In this document: piece by piece, positions 1 to 5,694 of the stretch | How the letters are laid out: every line of letters begins with the position of its first letter | Position numbering within the stretch: the first letter of the stretch is position 1 | From: Oscillospiraceae bacterium | GTDB lineage: Bacteria; Bacillota; Clostridia; Oscillospirales; Oscillospiraceae | Direction of reading: 5' to 3' | Length of the DNA stretch: 8,159 bases | NCBI GenBank assembly: GCA_017409645.1 | Contig: JAFQSI010000065.1 | Coordinates: 1 to 8,159, forward strand | The notes under the pieces: model-generated | The model's database searches: none | What the model was told of the DNA's origin: nothing | What the model saw: only the letters and a program-made list of their open reading frames with translations | Position numbers and translations under genes: made by a program

Positions 1-323
1 ACGGCGTCGAAGTCGAAGCCGGTCATGGCGGGGATGGGGGTCCCCGCGATGGCGATGAACCGGGGCTGCAGCTCCCGGGCCGCATCCACGATGTCGCGGG
101 TCAGCTTTTCGTCGTCTCCCATCACCGCCTCCAGCTCGGTCAGGGCGGAGATGTAGACCATGGAGTCCATGTCGTACCACCGGGGCTCATCGTGGGTGGT
201 GTAGGTGGAATTGCAGCCGGAGGCGTCGTGCATGACCGTCATGCCCCCCAGCTCAAAAAGGGCCGAGCATACGCCGAACACGTCGGCGGAATAGGTCGAA
301 ATGATCCTGGATGTCTGTTTCAT
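1..323 (-). CDS. Nitrogenase component 1-like protein (second NifD/K-type subunit), 3' part beyond window
   Basis: Translating from the ATG at 323 gives 107 residues with no stop before the window edge, so only the N-terminal part is seen. The start overlaps the stop of the preceding NifD/K-like gene as ATGA (4 nt), indicating translational coupling. Recognisable features are an early Cys19, the segment HDASGCNSTYTTHDEPRWY with Cys37 where NifD/NifK/NifE proteins carry the first P-cluster-type cysteine motif, an acidic LTELEAVMGDDEKL stretch, and IAGTPIPAMTGFD near residues 92-104. In true NifD/K the last stretch usually contains a cluster-ligand Cys (pattern like S-x-C-P-x-x-x-I-G-D); here there is T-P-I-P and no Cys. 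The protein probably pairs with the 440-residue gene product just upstream to form the catalytic component served by the NifH-like protein. Family assignment is confident; function and substrate are unknown. Confidence 0.85.
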   Translation of the reverse strand, partial: MKQTSRIISTYSADVFGVCSALFELGGMTVMHDASGCNSTYTTHDEPRWYDMDSMVYISALTELEAVMGDDEKLTRDIVDAARELQPRFIAIAGTPIPAMTGFDFDA

Positions 324-1642
324 AGGCAGCTGCTGCACCCCATTCCCTTGATCTGGATCAGCCCCTGCAGATCCTTTTCTTCATTTATTGCTTCCTCCAT
401 CAGCTCCAGGGTCTTCAGGACCGCCTGGAAGCCCCACATGCCGCCGCCCTCCACCACGTTGACGAAGTGGGCCGTGTTGGTGAAGTGGGCCGCCTTCTGG
501 CCGATGGCGAGAAAAGCAGAGGGCTCCTTCGGGGCGTGGAAGCGCATGGCGGCGTGGACCGTCGGATACAGGAGCAGGTCCGGATGCTGCACCTTCAGCT
601 GCTCCAGAGTCTGCTTCTCCGGTCCGGTGATGGTGTCCAGATACACCCGCTCCACCCGGAAGCCGCTGTCCAGCAGCAGCTTCGCCAGCCCCAGGGGCCG
701 GGGGCAGAAGGTGTAGTCGATGGCGATGGGGATATCGCCCAGCGCCGGCCGGGTCCGTGCCAGAGCAGCATGGCACTGCTGCCGCCTTCCGGCGGTGTCC
801 GGCGCCGGGACCCCCAGCTCCCGGGCCAGCCGCTGAAGGGACGACTCGATCTCGTCAAAGTCGAAGCTGAAGGGCAAATGCAGGTGCGTTCCTCCCAGCC
901 GGGCCGAGAGCATGTCGCCGCCTGCCGCCGCGGAGGGGTAATAGGAGATGTAGACGGCGCTTTCGGCCATCTGCTGGTACTGTTCGTAGGTTTTGCAGGC
1001 GGTGATCTCATGGACCCGCCGTCCCGCCCCCCGGAGCAGCGCCATCAGGTCGCTGTCCCCGTCCGTGGGGAGGTCATTGCCCAGGATGGCAACGGAATCG
1101 GGCCGGATGGGCCGGGGCTTCAGGAGGGTGTAGAGCCTGCTGCGCATGAGCTGATCCGGCGTCAGGCCGCTCTTGCGCAGGATGGGATTCATGTAGCAGT
1201 CGGCAAAATCGATATCCGGATACCGGCTGAGCAGGGTGTCGTAGATGAGCTTCAGGTCGCAGCCGGCGAAATGGTGGACGCAGCTGGTGTAGACCAGCAC
1301 CGCCGGGGGCTTTTGGGGCAGCTTTTCGAGGATGTCGCAGACGCCCTCGATGACCAGCTCCTCCATGCCGCCGTCCAGCAGATCCTCCTCCCGGACCTCC
1401 ACGGTGGAGAACCGGTCCTGGGCTCCCAGCTCCGCGGCGGTCAGCACCACGCCCCGCAGACAGCTGGCGGCGCAGACGAAGATCTCATGGGCCTGGGGGA
1501 TCAGCATCCCCGTGTGGACGATGTTCCAGGTGCCCCTGGCCGGGGAGGCGTACTCCAGTCCCTGGGGAAAGGGCTCGGGAAATGCCGCATCCCGGATGGG
1601 GATCCCCGCAAGCTGCCGGGGTCCGTTCACGCGTTTCAGCAT
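320..1642 (-). CDS. Nitrogenase component 1-like protein (NifD/K superfamily, nitrogenase-like group)
   Basis: 440 residues. The start at 1642 overlaps the end of the NifH-like gene by 7 nt. The fold family is read from the order of motifs: an N-terminal IPQAHEIFVCAASCLRGVV (Cys57, Cys61), RFSTVEVREEDLLDGGMEEL (residues 78-97, the counterpart of the DIVFGG region of NifD/K), VLVYTSCVHHFAGCDL (Cys121, Cys128; counterpart of the SxCPxGxIGDD motif), and a late HFVNVVEGGGMWGFQAVL. Between residues 216 and 260 the region that in NifD brings the cofactor-binding Cys reads AVYISYYPSAAAGGDM with no Cys. The very C-terminus is KGMGCSSCL, a CxxC tail at 436-439. With the NifH-like protein and the following subunit it should form a two-component, ATP-driven reductase. 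It could bind a simple Fe-S cluster rather than P- and M-clusters. N2 reduction is unlikely; a tetrapyrrole, sulfur compound or metal complex are possible substrates, none shown. Confidence 0.85.
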   Translation of the reverse strand: MLKRVNGPRQLAGIPIRDAAFPEPFPQGLEYASPARGTWNIVHTGMLIPQAHEIFVCAASCLRGVVLTAAELGAQDRFSTVEVREEDLLDGGMEELVIEGVCDILEKLPQKPPAVLVYTSCVHHFAGCDLKLIYDTLLSRYPDIDFADCYMNPILRKSGLTPDQLMRSRLYTLLKPRPIRPDSVAILGNDLPTDGDSDLMALLRGAGRRVHEITACKTYEQYQQMAESAVYISYYPSAAAGGDMLSARLGGTHLHLPFSFDFDEIESSLQRLARELGVPAPDTAGRRQQCHAALARTRPALGDIPIAIDYTFCPRPLGLAKLLLDSGFRVERVYLDTITGPEKQTLEQLKVQHPDLLLYPTVHAAMRFHAPKEPSAFLAIGQKAAHFTNTAHFVNVVEGGGMWGFQAVLKTLELMEEAINEEKDLQGLIQIKGMGCSSCL

Positions 1643-2400
1643 ACCGTCACCCCGCAGCGCTCCAGAATGGCCCTGGCCAGGGCCCGGTATTCCTCTGCCA
1701 TGGCGCTGTCCGGGAAGGCCTCGACGACGGTTTTGCCCAGATCCTCGGCCTCCTGGACCGTGTCGCTGCGGCTGAGGGTGCCGACGACGGGGCAGTGGAA
1801 GTCGTCAGCCAGCTCCCGGACCTTCTCCTCCTCATTTTTCACGTTGCGGCGGTTGAGAATGATGCCGCCCAGCTGGGCATAGCCCCGGCCCTTGAAATTC
1901 TCCACCGCCATGGCGATGTTGGCGGCGGCGTGGATGGCCATATTCTCGCCGGAGGTGAGGATGAAGACCCTGTCGGCGTAGCCCGGCCGCATGGGCATGG
2001 AGAAGCCGCCGCAGACCACGTCGCCCAGCACATCGTAGATGACCACATCGGGCTGGTGGACCTCGTAGGCCCCCTTTTCCTCCAGCTTTTCCAGGGCGGT
2101 GATGATGCCCCGTCCGGCACAGCCCAGACCCGGTGTGGGTCCTCCGGCCTCCACACACAGGACCCCGCCGAAGCCCGGCGTGACCATGTCCTCCAGCGTA
2201 AAATCGTTCTTCCGGGTCCGCACCAGCTCCAGCACGGTGTCGATGCTTCCCTTGCCGTGGAGACTGGCGGTGGAGTCGGCCTTGGGGTCGCAGCCGATCT
2301 GCAGGACCTTGTAGCCCATGCCGCTCAGGGCCGCACTGAGATTGGAGACGGTGGTGGATTTTCCGATACCGCCCTTTCCGTAAACTGCCAGCTTGATCAT
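1636..2400 (-). CDS. NifH-like nitrogenase iron protein / reductase ATPase
   Basis: 254 residues, slightly shorter than NifH. It is expected to be a homodimeric ATPase that passes low-potential electrons from one shared [4Fe-4S] cluster to the NifD/K-like partner. Seen directly: P-loop GKGGIGKST (residues 8-16), switch-like GCDPKADST (36-44), first cluster cysteine Cys94 in GPTPGLGCAGRG, second cluster cysteine Cys130 in YDVLGDVVCGGFSMPMR, and ILTSGENMAIHAAANIA (147-163). Arg97, three residues after Cys94, sits where NifH is ADP-ribosylated in some diazotrophs. The start at 2400 overlaps the HydE-like stop by 4 nt (ATGA), with a strong AAGGAGG about 7 nt upstream. The stop overlaps the next gene by 7 nt. 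All catalytic features are intact. BchL/ChlL, CfbC and MarH share this architecture, so the sequence shows an iron protein but does not by itself show which reductase it serves. Confidence 0.93.
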   Translation of the reverse strand: MIKLAVYGKGGIGKSTTVSNLSAALSGMGYKVLQIGCDPKADSTASLHGKGSIDTVLELVRTRKNDFTLEDMVTPGFGGVLCVEAGGPTPGLGCAGRGIITALEKLEEKGAYEVHQPDVVIYDVLGDVVCGGFSMPMRPGYADRVFILTSGENMAIHAAANIAMAVENFKGRGYAQLGGIILNRRNVKNEEEKVRELADDFHCPVVGTLSRSDTVQEAEDLGKTVVEAFPDSAMAEEYRALARAILERCGVTVC

Positions 2401-3452
2401 GGGGTTTCCTCCTTTCTGTAGTCGCCCCGTCCGACGGCGACCTCATAGCCGATCCGGGCCATCTGCTGCCGCAGCAGGGCCACGCCCTGCGCTGCCGTCA
2501 GCTCGGTCCCGGCCTTGTTGTCATAGAGCATATACTGTTTCCGGACTGCCGCCGGAGAGAGATTGGGCATGATGACGTTGCATCCGGCCAGAACGCCCCG
2601 GATGCGCCCGTCGGCCTCTGCGGTGCCCAGGGCCGTGGTGGCGGGCAGCAGCACCCCGGGCAGCATCAGGCGGCACAGGGCCAGCAGGAACAGGGTCTGC
2701 TCCACGCTGCCGGCCGCTTCGTCCCGGAAGGGGGTGTCCGAGTGGGGCAGGAAGGGGCCGATGCCCACCATGTGGGGCTTAAGATCCTGCATGAAGACCA
2801 TGTCCTTTGCAAGGGTGGCGGGGGTCTGCCCCGGGGAGCCCACCATGATGCCGCAGCCGGTCTGATAGCCGATGTCCTTCAGGTCCCGCAGGCACCGCAG
2901 CCGGTTTTGCAGGGTCTGCTCCGCCGGATGGAGGAGCCGGTAGTGCCCTTCGTCCGCCGTCTCATGGCGCAGCAGATACCGGTCCGCGCCCGCGTCAAAG
3001 AGAGCCTGGTAGCTCTCCCGGCTCCGCTCGCCCAACGACAGCGTCACGGCGCAGTCGGGATAGCGCTCCTTGATGGAGCGGATGATGGCGCACAGCCGTT
3101 CGTCCGTGAACCAGCCATCCTCGCCGCCCTGCAGCACGAAGGTCCGGAAGCCCCCGGCATAGCCCTCGTCGCAGCAGGATAGGATCTCCTCCGGGGTCAG
3201 CCGGTAGCGGCGCACCTTGCCGTTGCTCCGGCGGATGCCGCAGTAATAGCAGTCATTTTTGCAGATGTTGGTGAATTCGATGATCCCCCGGAACCAGATC
3301 CGCTTCCCGAACCGGGCTTCGGCAACCTCACGGGCCAGGGCCATGGCAAGCTCCACATCGTCGGGATCATATTCCGTCAGCAGCTGCTCCCACTGCTCCG
3401 GCGAGAGACGCCGGTCCCGGTGCAGCTGCCGGATCAGGGCTTCATGCTTCAT
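2397..3452 (-). CDS. hydE-like: HydE-like radical SAM protein ([FeFe]-hydrogenase maturase HydE family)
   Basis: 351 residues, normal HydE length. The radical SAM cluster motif is CKNDCYYC (Cys64, Cys68, Cys71; CX3CX2C) after GIIEFTN. HydE-type signatures follow in order: RRYRLTPEEI (81-90), TFVLQGGEDGW (104-114), AVTLSLGE (135-142), GADRYLLRHETA (155-166), MVGIGPFLPHSDTPF (228-242), LLPATTALGT (268-277) and CNVIMPNLSP (291-300). HydE cleaves S-adenosylmethionine and works on an iron-cysteine CO/CN complex made by HydG. The cysteines that hold the second, dispensable cluster near the C-terminus of some HydE proteins are absent: residues 311-330 have none. A strong AGGAGG lies about 7 nt before the ATG at 3452. 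The gene overlaps the ATPase by 11 nt and the NifH-like gene by 4 nt. PylB and BioB are relatives, but the SLGE and RHETA segments fit HydE better. Its role in a nitrogenase-like operon is unexplained. Confidence 0.85.
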   Translation of the reverse strand: MKHEALIRQLHRDRRLSPEQWEQLLTEYDPDDVELAMALAREVAEARFGKRIWFRGIIEFTNICKNDCYYCGIRRSNGKVRRYRLTPEEILSCCDEGYAGGFRTFVLQGGEDGWFTDERLCAIIRSIKERYPDCAVTLSLGERSRESYQALFDAGADRYLLRHETADEGHYRLLHPAEQTLQNRLRCLRDLKDIGYQTGCGIMVGSPGQTPATLAKDMVFMQDLKPHMVGIGPFLPHSDTPFRDEAAGSVEQTLFLLALCRLMLPGVLLPATTALGTAEADGRIRGVLAGCNVIMPNLSPAAVRKQYMLYDNKAGTELTAAQGVALLRQQMARIGYEVAVGRGDYRKEETP

Positions 3453-4254
3453 GGTGCCCTCCTTCCTGGTTTGCGATGCGCAGGGGGATGACGCTCTGCA
3501 CCTCGCCCAGGGGCGTGGGCAGGGTGCCGATGACGGCCTCCACGCCGAAGGAGCGGCGAATGGACGCCTCCGTCACCACCTGCGCGGTGTTCCCGAATTT
3601 GTAGTCCCCGCCCTTCGACAGCAGCAGCGCCTTGTCGGACCGCTGCAGGGCGTGGGTGGGGTAATGGGTGTTGAAGATGCAGGCCATGCCCTCCGATGCC
3701 AGACGGGACATGGTATCGAGGACCACCAGCTGATTTTTGAAGTCCAGATTGCTCTCCGGCTCGTCCAGGATCAGCACCTGGGGCTCGGCGGCCAGGGCCC
3801 GGGCGATGAGGACCATCTGCAGCTCGCCGCCGCTGATGCCGCTGCATTTTTTGTCGGCCAGAGCGCTGATGCCCAGCAGCTCCATGACCTCCTCCGCCTT
3901 TCGCAGATCCTCCCGTCCCGGAGAAGCGAAGGGGCCCAGGCGGCTGCTGCGGCCCAGCAGCACCGTCTCAAAGGCGGTGTAGGCCCCGGAGGCCGTCCGG
4001 GCCTGGGGCACATAGGCCATCCGGCTCCAGAGCTTCCGGGGGGGCATGCTCCGGATGGATTCTCCGCCGAGCAGGCTGTCGCCCCCGGTCCAGCGCAGCA
4101 TGCCGGTGATGCAGCGCAGTAAGGTGGTCTTTCCTGCGCCGTTGGGGCCCAGGATCGCCAGGATCTGCCCCGGCTCCACGGTCAGATCGATGTTTTGTAG
4201 AATGGGCTCCCCCCTGCGGTAGGAGAAGCTTCCGTTTCGGACTGTCAATGTCAC
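3442..4254 (-). CDS. FecE/BtuD-type ABC transporter ATP-binding protein
   Basis: 270 residues from a GTG start at 4254. This start is chosen because it overlaps the permease stop as GTGA and gives the normal N-terminus (MTLTVRNGSFSYRRG); upstream in-frame sequence is only the permease gene read in another frame. The ATPase motifs are complete: Walker A GPNGAGKTT (36-44), Q-loop Gln84 in YVPQ, signature SGISGGELQ (138-146), Walker B VLILDEPESNLD (160-171) and H-loop His197 in FNTHYPTHAL. The family energises import of iron-siderophores, haem, cobalamin and, in some cases, molybdate or tungstate. It pairs with the permease encoded immediately upstream and overlaps the HydE-like gene by 11 nt. 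No periplasmic/lipoprotein substrate-binding protein gene is in the window; it may lie beyond the left edge or elsewhere. Substrate unknown. Confidence 0.92.
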   Translation of the reverse strand: MTLTVRNGSFSYRRGEPILQNIDLTVEPGQILAILGPNGAGKTTLLRCITGMLRWTGGDSLLGGESIRSMPPRKLWSRMAYVPQARTASGAYTAFETVLLGRSSRLGPFASPGREDLRKAEEVMELLGISALADKKCSGISGGELQMVLIARALAAEPQVLILDEPESNLDFKNQLVVLDTMSRLASEGMACIFNTHYPTHALQRSDKALLLSKGGDYKFGNTAQVVTEASIRRSFGVEAVIGTLPTPLGEVQSVIPLRIANQEGGHHEA

Positions 4255-5270
4255 AGGCTCCACCCGCCCTTTCTGCGCATGAGCGCGATGAAAAACGGTG
4301 CGCCCAGCAGGGCCGTCAGGATGGAGATGGGGATCTCCTGGGCCGAGATGCTCCGGGCGGCGGTGTCCACGGCGATCAGGAAGGCCGCGCCGGTGCTGAT
4401 GGAGACGGGCAGCAGGGCGAGGTGGTTGCTGCCGAATTTCATCCGGCACATATGGGGCACCAGCAGCCCCACCCAGCCCACCTGGCCGCACATGGCCACG
4501 CAGGCGGCGGTGATCATGGTGGCGCAGACCACCACCACGGCGCGCAGCCGGGTGATGCTGACGCCGGAGGCCCGGGCCTCGTCGTCACTCAGGGGCAGCA
4601 GATTCATCCGCCACCGCAGCAGCCACAGCACCGCGACGCCAGTCACGATCAGCGGCGCGCCCAGCAGCAGCGTCCGGTAGGAGGCGTTCTGGAGCCCGCC
4701 CATGAGCCAGTAGGTGATGGCGGGCAGCTGGGATTCCTCATCCGCAGCGAATTTGACCAGGGACACCAGCGCGTTGAACACGGAGCCCATCATGATGCCC
4801 GACAGCACGATGGTGCTGCGGCCCCGGTGCGATCCGGTCCCGGCCAGCCAGGTCAGGGCCACCGCGGCTCCGCCCATCACAAGGGCGCTGCACTGGATCC
4901 CGAGGATATCCAGCCCCAGCAGCAGGCCCAGGGCCGCGCCGAAGCTGGCGCCGCTGGCAACGCCCAGGGTGTCCGGCGTGGCCAGGGGATTGGCAAAGAG
5001 ACTTTGGAAGGCGCAGCCCGCCGCGGACAGCCCCGCGCCGGTCAGGGCCGCCAGCAGGATCCGCGGCAGCCGCAGCCGCCACAGGGTCCGGTGGATCAGC
5101 GCCGTCATATCCGCGGCGCCCGTCAGGGCCTGGCCGATGGCCTGAAGGACCTGAGTCGGGGAGAAGGCGAGCCGTCCAATCCCCAGGGCCAGCACCCCCG
5201 CGGCAACAGGCAGCAGCAGACACGCGGCCCGCCAGCCATAGCGCAGCTTTCCTGTTCTCATGGCGGTCAT
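4251..5270 (-). CDS. FecCD-family ABC transporter permease (metal-chelate/corrinoid class)
   Basis: 339 residues, the normal length for one FecCD-type subunit, which usually works as a homodimer with about ten membrane helices. The start at 5270 overlaps the stop of the TM1266-like gene as ATGA; a second Met lies three codons further on. Diagnostic stretches are RLRLPRILLAALTGAGL (65-81), FQSLFANPLATPDTLGVASG (88-107, the family signature), GQVGWVGLLVPHMCRM (262-277) and the C-terminal PISILTALLGAPFFIALM (314-331). Hydrophobic segments alternate through the whole length. Relatives carry siderophores, haem, vitamin B12 or oxyanions such as molybdate. Linkage to nitrogenase-like and HydE-like genes suggests import of a metal, metal chelate or metallocofactor precursor for that enzyme, which is inference. 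No strong Shine-Dalgarno precedes the start, so translation is probably coupled to the preceding gene. Confidence 0.93.
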   Translation of the reverse strand: MTAMRTGKLRYGWRAACLLLPVAAGVLALGIGRLAFSPTQVLQAIGQALTGAADMTALIHRTLWRLRLPRILLAALTGAGLSAAGCAFQSLFANPLATPDTLGVASGASFGAALGLLLGLDILGIQCSALVMGGAAVALTWLAGTGSHRGRSTIVLSGIMMGSVFNALVSLVKFAADEESQLPAITYWLMGGLQNASYRTLLLGAPLIVTGVAVLWLLRWRMNLLPLSDDEARASGVSITRLRAVVVVCATMITAACVAMCGQVGWVGLLVPHMCRMKFGSNHLALLPVSISTGAAFLIAVDTAARSISAQEIPISILTALLGAPFFIALMRRKGGWSL

Positions 5271-5509
5271 TTGGTGTAGGCGGCCTTGGCGCTGACGCCG
5301 CTGAGCCGTCCGATCCTGCCGGAGAGGGTGTTGATCACGTTCAGGGGCGCGTCCACGGCCACGGAGATGATGTTGATCCCCTTGGCCCGGTAGGGGATGC
5401 CCATACGGCCGATGATGTATTCGGCGTGCTGGTGCAGGATCTCGTTCATCGCCTGGACGGAGGCACTGTCCTCCAGGATGATGCTGATGACGGCTACTCT
5501 TGTTTCCAT
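5267..5509 (-). CDS. TM1266-like small protein (putative iron-only hydrogenase system regulator family)
   Basis: 80 residues, first gene of the operon. It reads METRVAVISIILEDSASVQA at the N-terminus, then HAEYIIGRMGIPYRAKGINIISV and a C-terminal LSGRIGRLSGVSAKAAYTK. This matches, by recognition, the small ferredoxin-like/ACT-like proteins named after Thermotoga maritima TM1266, commonly found beside [FeFe]-hydrogenase maturase genes and annotated as a putative hydrogenase-system regulator; a biochemical role is not established. The ATG at 5509 is chosen because GGGAGGA (5516-5522 on this strand) lies 6 nt upstream. An in-frame ATG at 5662 would put the start at the predicted transcription start and would translate through the leader hairpins. 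The stop overlaps the permease start by 4 nt. Its presence with a HydE-like gene but no HydF or HydG in view is notable. Confidence 0.82.
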   Translation of the reverse strand: METRVAVISIILEDSASVQAMNEILHQHAEYIIGRMGIPYRAKGINIISVAVDAPLNVINTLSGRIGRLSGVSAKAAYTK

Positions 5510-5662
5510 AGTATATCCTCCCAATGAAAAAAGGAAGCTGCACCGATGAGGATGCAGCTTCCGAAATGGTACGACAAGGAGCCCGCCGGGGGCGGGTACG
5601 ATGCATATTGGAACGGCAGCTTCCACCTCAAAGCCAGTTTTCGGTGTCAGATTCGTTGTCAT
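5510..5662 (-). promoter_or_regulatory. Structured 5' leader, candidate riboswitch or attenuator
   Basis: About 150 nt lie between the predicted start of transcription and the first ribosome binding site. Seen on the minus strand: a possible closing helix ATGACAA (5662-5656) with TTGTCGT (5577-5571); a small UGGAA/UUCCA hairpin around 5610-5626; a 6-bp GC hairpin CCCGCC-CCC-GGCGGG (5596-5582); and an intrinsic terminator (5562-5527). The 9-mer GGAAGCTGC occurs twice (5624-5616 and 5562-5554), so the first copy could compete for the 3' arm of the terminator. CCGAAA (5644-5639) can also pair with TTTCGG (5566-5561), which would take the first two bases of the terminator stem. These are the ingredients of a conditional terminator. 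I do not recognise a known riboswitch class; T-box, SAM-I and cobalamin consensus elements are not evident. The helices were found by eye, not by energy calculation. Confidence 0.65.
5527..5562 (-). terminator. Intrinsic terminator inside the operon leader (attenuator)
   Basis: On the minus strand a perfect 10-bp stem, GGAAGCTGCA (5562-5553) with TGCAGCTTCC (5542-5533), encloses a 10-nt loop and is followed at once by TTTTTT (5532-5527). It lies between the promoter and the first gene, only 4 nt before the Shine-Dalgarno sequence of that gene, so by default it would end transcription before the operon. The T-run is on the minus-strand side only, so it does not serve a plus-strand gene. Confidence 0.9.
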
Positions 5663-5666
5663 GTAA

Positions 5667-5694
5667 ATTATACCAAAATCGTCGAAAATGTCAA
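5667..5694 (-). promoter_or_regulatory. Sigma-A type promoter of the nitrogenase-like operon
   Basis: On the minus strand a perfect -35 TTGACA (5694-5689) is followed, after 16 bp, by a perfect -10 TATAAT (5672-5667). The predicted transcription start is near 5660. The local sequence is AT-rich in an otherwise GC-rich window. The -35 hexamer contains the TGA stop codon (5693-5691) of the precorrin-2 dehydrogenase gene, so the promoter is embedded in the end of the upstream gene. Confidence 0.85.

Noticed and set aside
467..1882. Long plus-strand open frames such as 467-1882, 1582-2421, 4248-5279 and 6496-7422
   Set aside because: They lie opposite well-supported minus-strand genes, have low-complexity Gly/Ala/Gln/Arg/Pro-rich translations typical of antisense frames in GC-rich DNA, and resemble no family.
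1..2400. A genuine nitrogen-fixation nifHDK cluster
   Set aside because: The component 1 proteins are short and divergent, the cofactor-ligand cysteine is not evident, and no nifE, nifN or nifB is in the window.
2397..3452. Biotin synthase or methylornithine synthase (PylB)
   Set aside because: The radical SAM core is shared, but the SLGE, RHETA, IGPFLPHSDTPF and IMPNLSP stretches fit HydE better, and no biotin or pyrrolysine genes are nearby. PylB is not fully excluded without a tree.
3442..4491. 349-residue version of the ABC ATPase
   Set aside because: The extra N-terminal 79 residues are the permease gene read in another frame; the GTG at 4254 gives a normal ATPase N-terminus and an ATPase-permease overlap of 4 nt.
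5267..5662. Longer 131-residue version of the TM1266-like protein starting at 5662
   Set aside because: That ATG sits at or before the predicted transcription start, has no ribosome binding site, and would be translated through the terminator hairpin. The ATG at 5509 has a strong GGGAGGA and gives the normal family length.
5510..5662. Known riboswitch classes (T-box, SAM-I, cobalamin)
   Set aside because: GAGGTGGAAGCTGCC has a slight likeness to SAM-I and T-box motifs, but the surrounding conserved elements are missing and there is no B12 box. This was judged by eye only.
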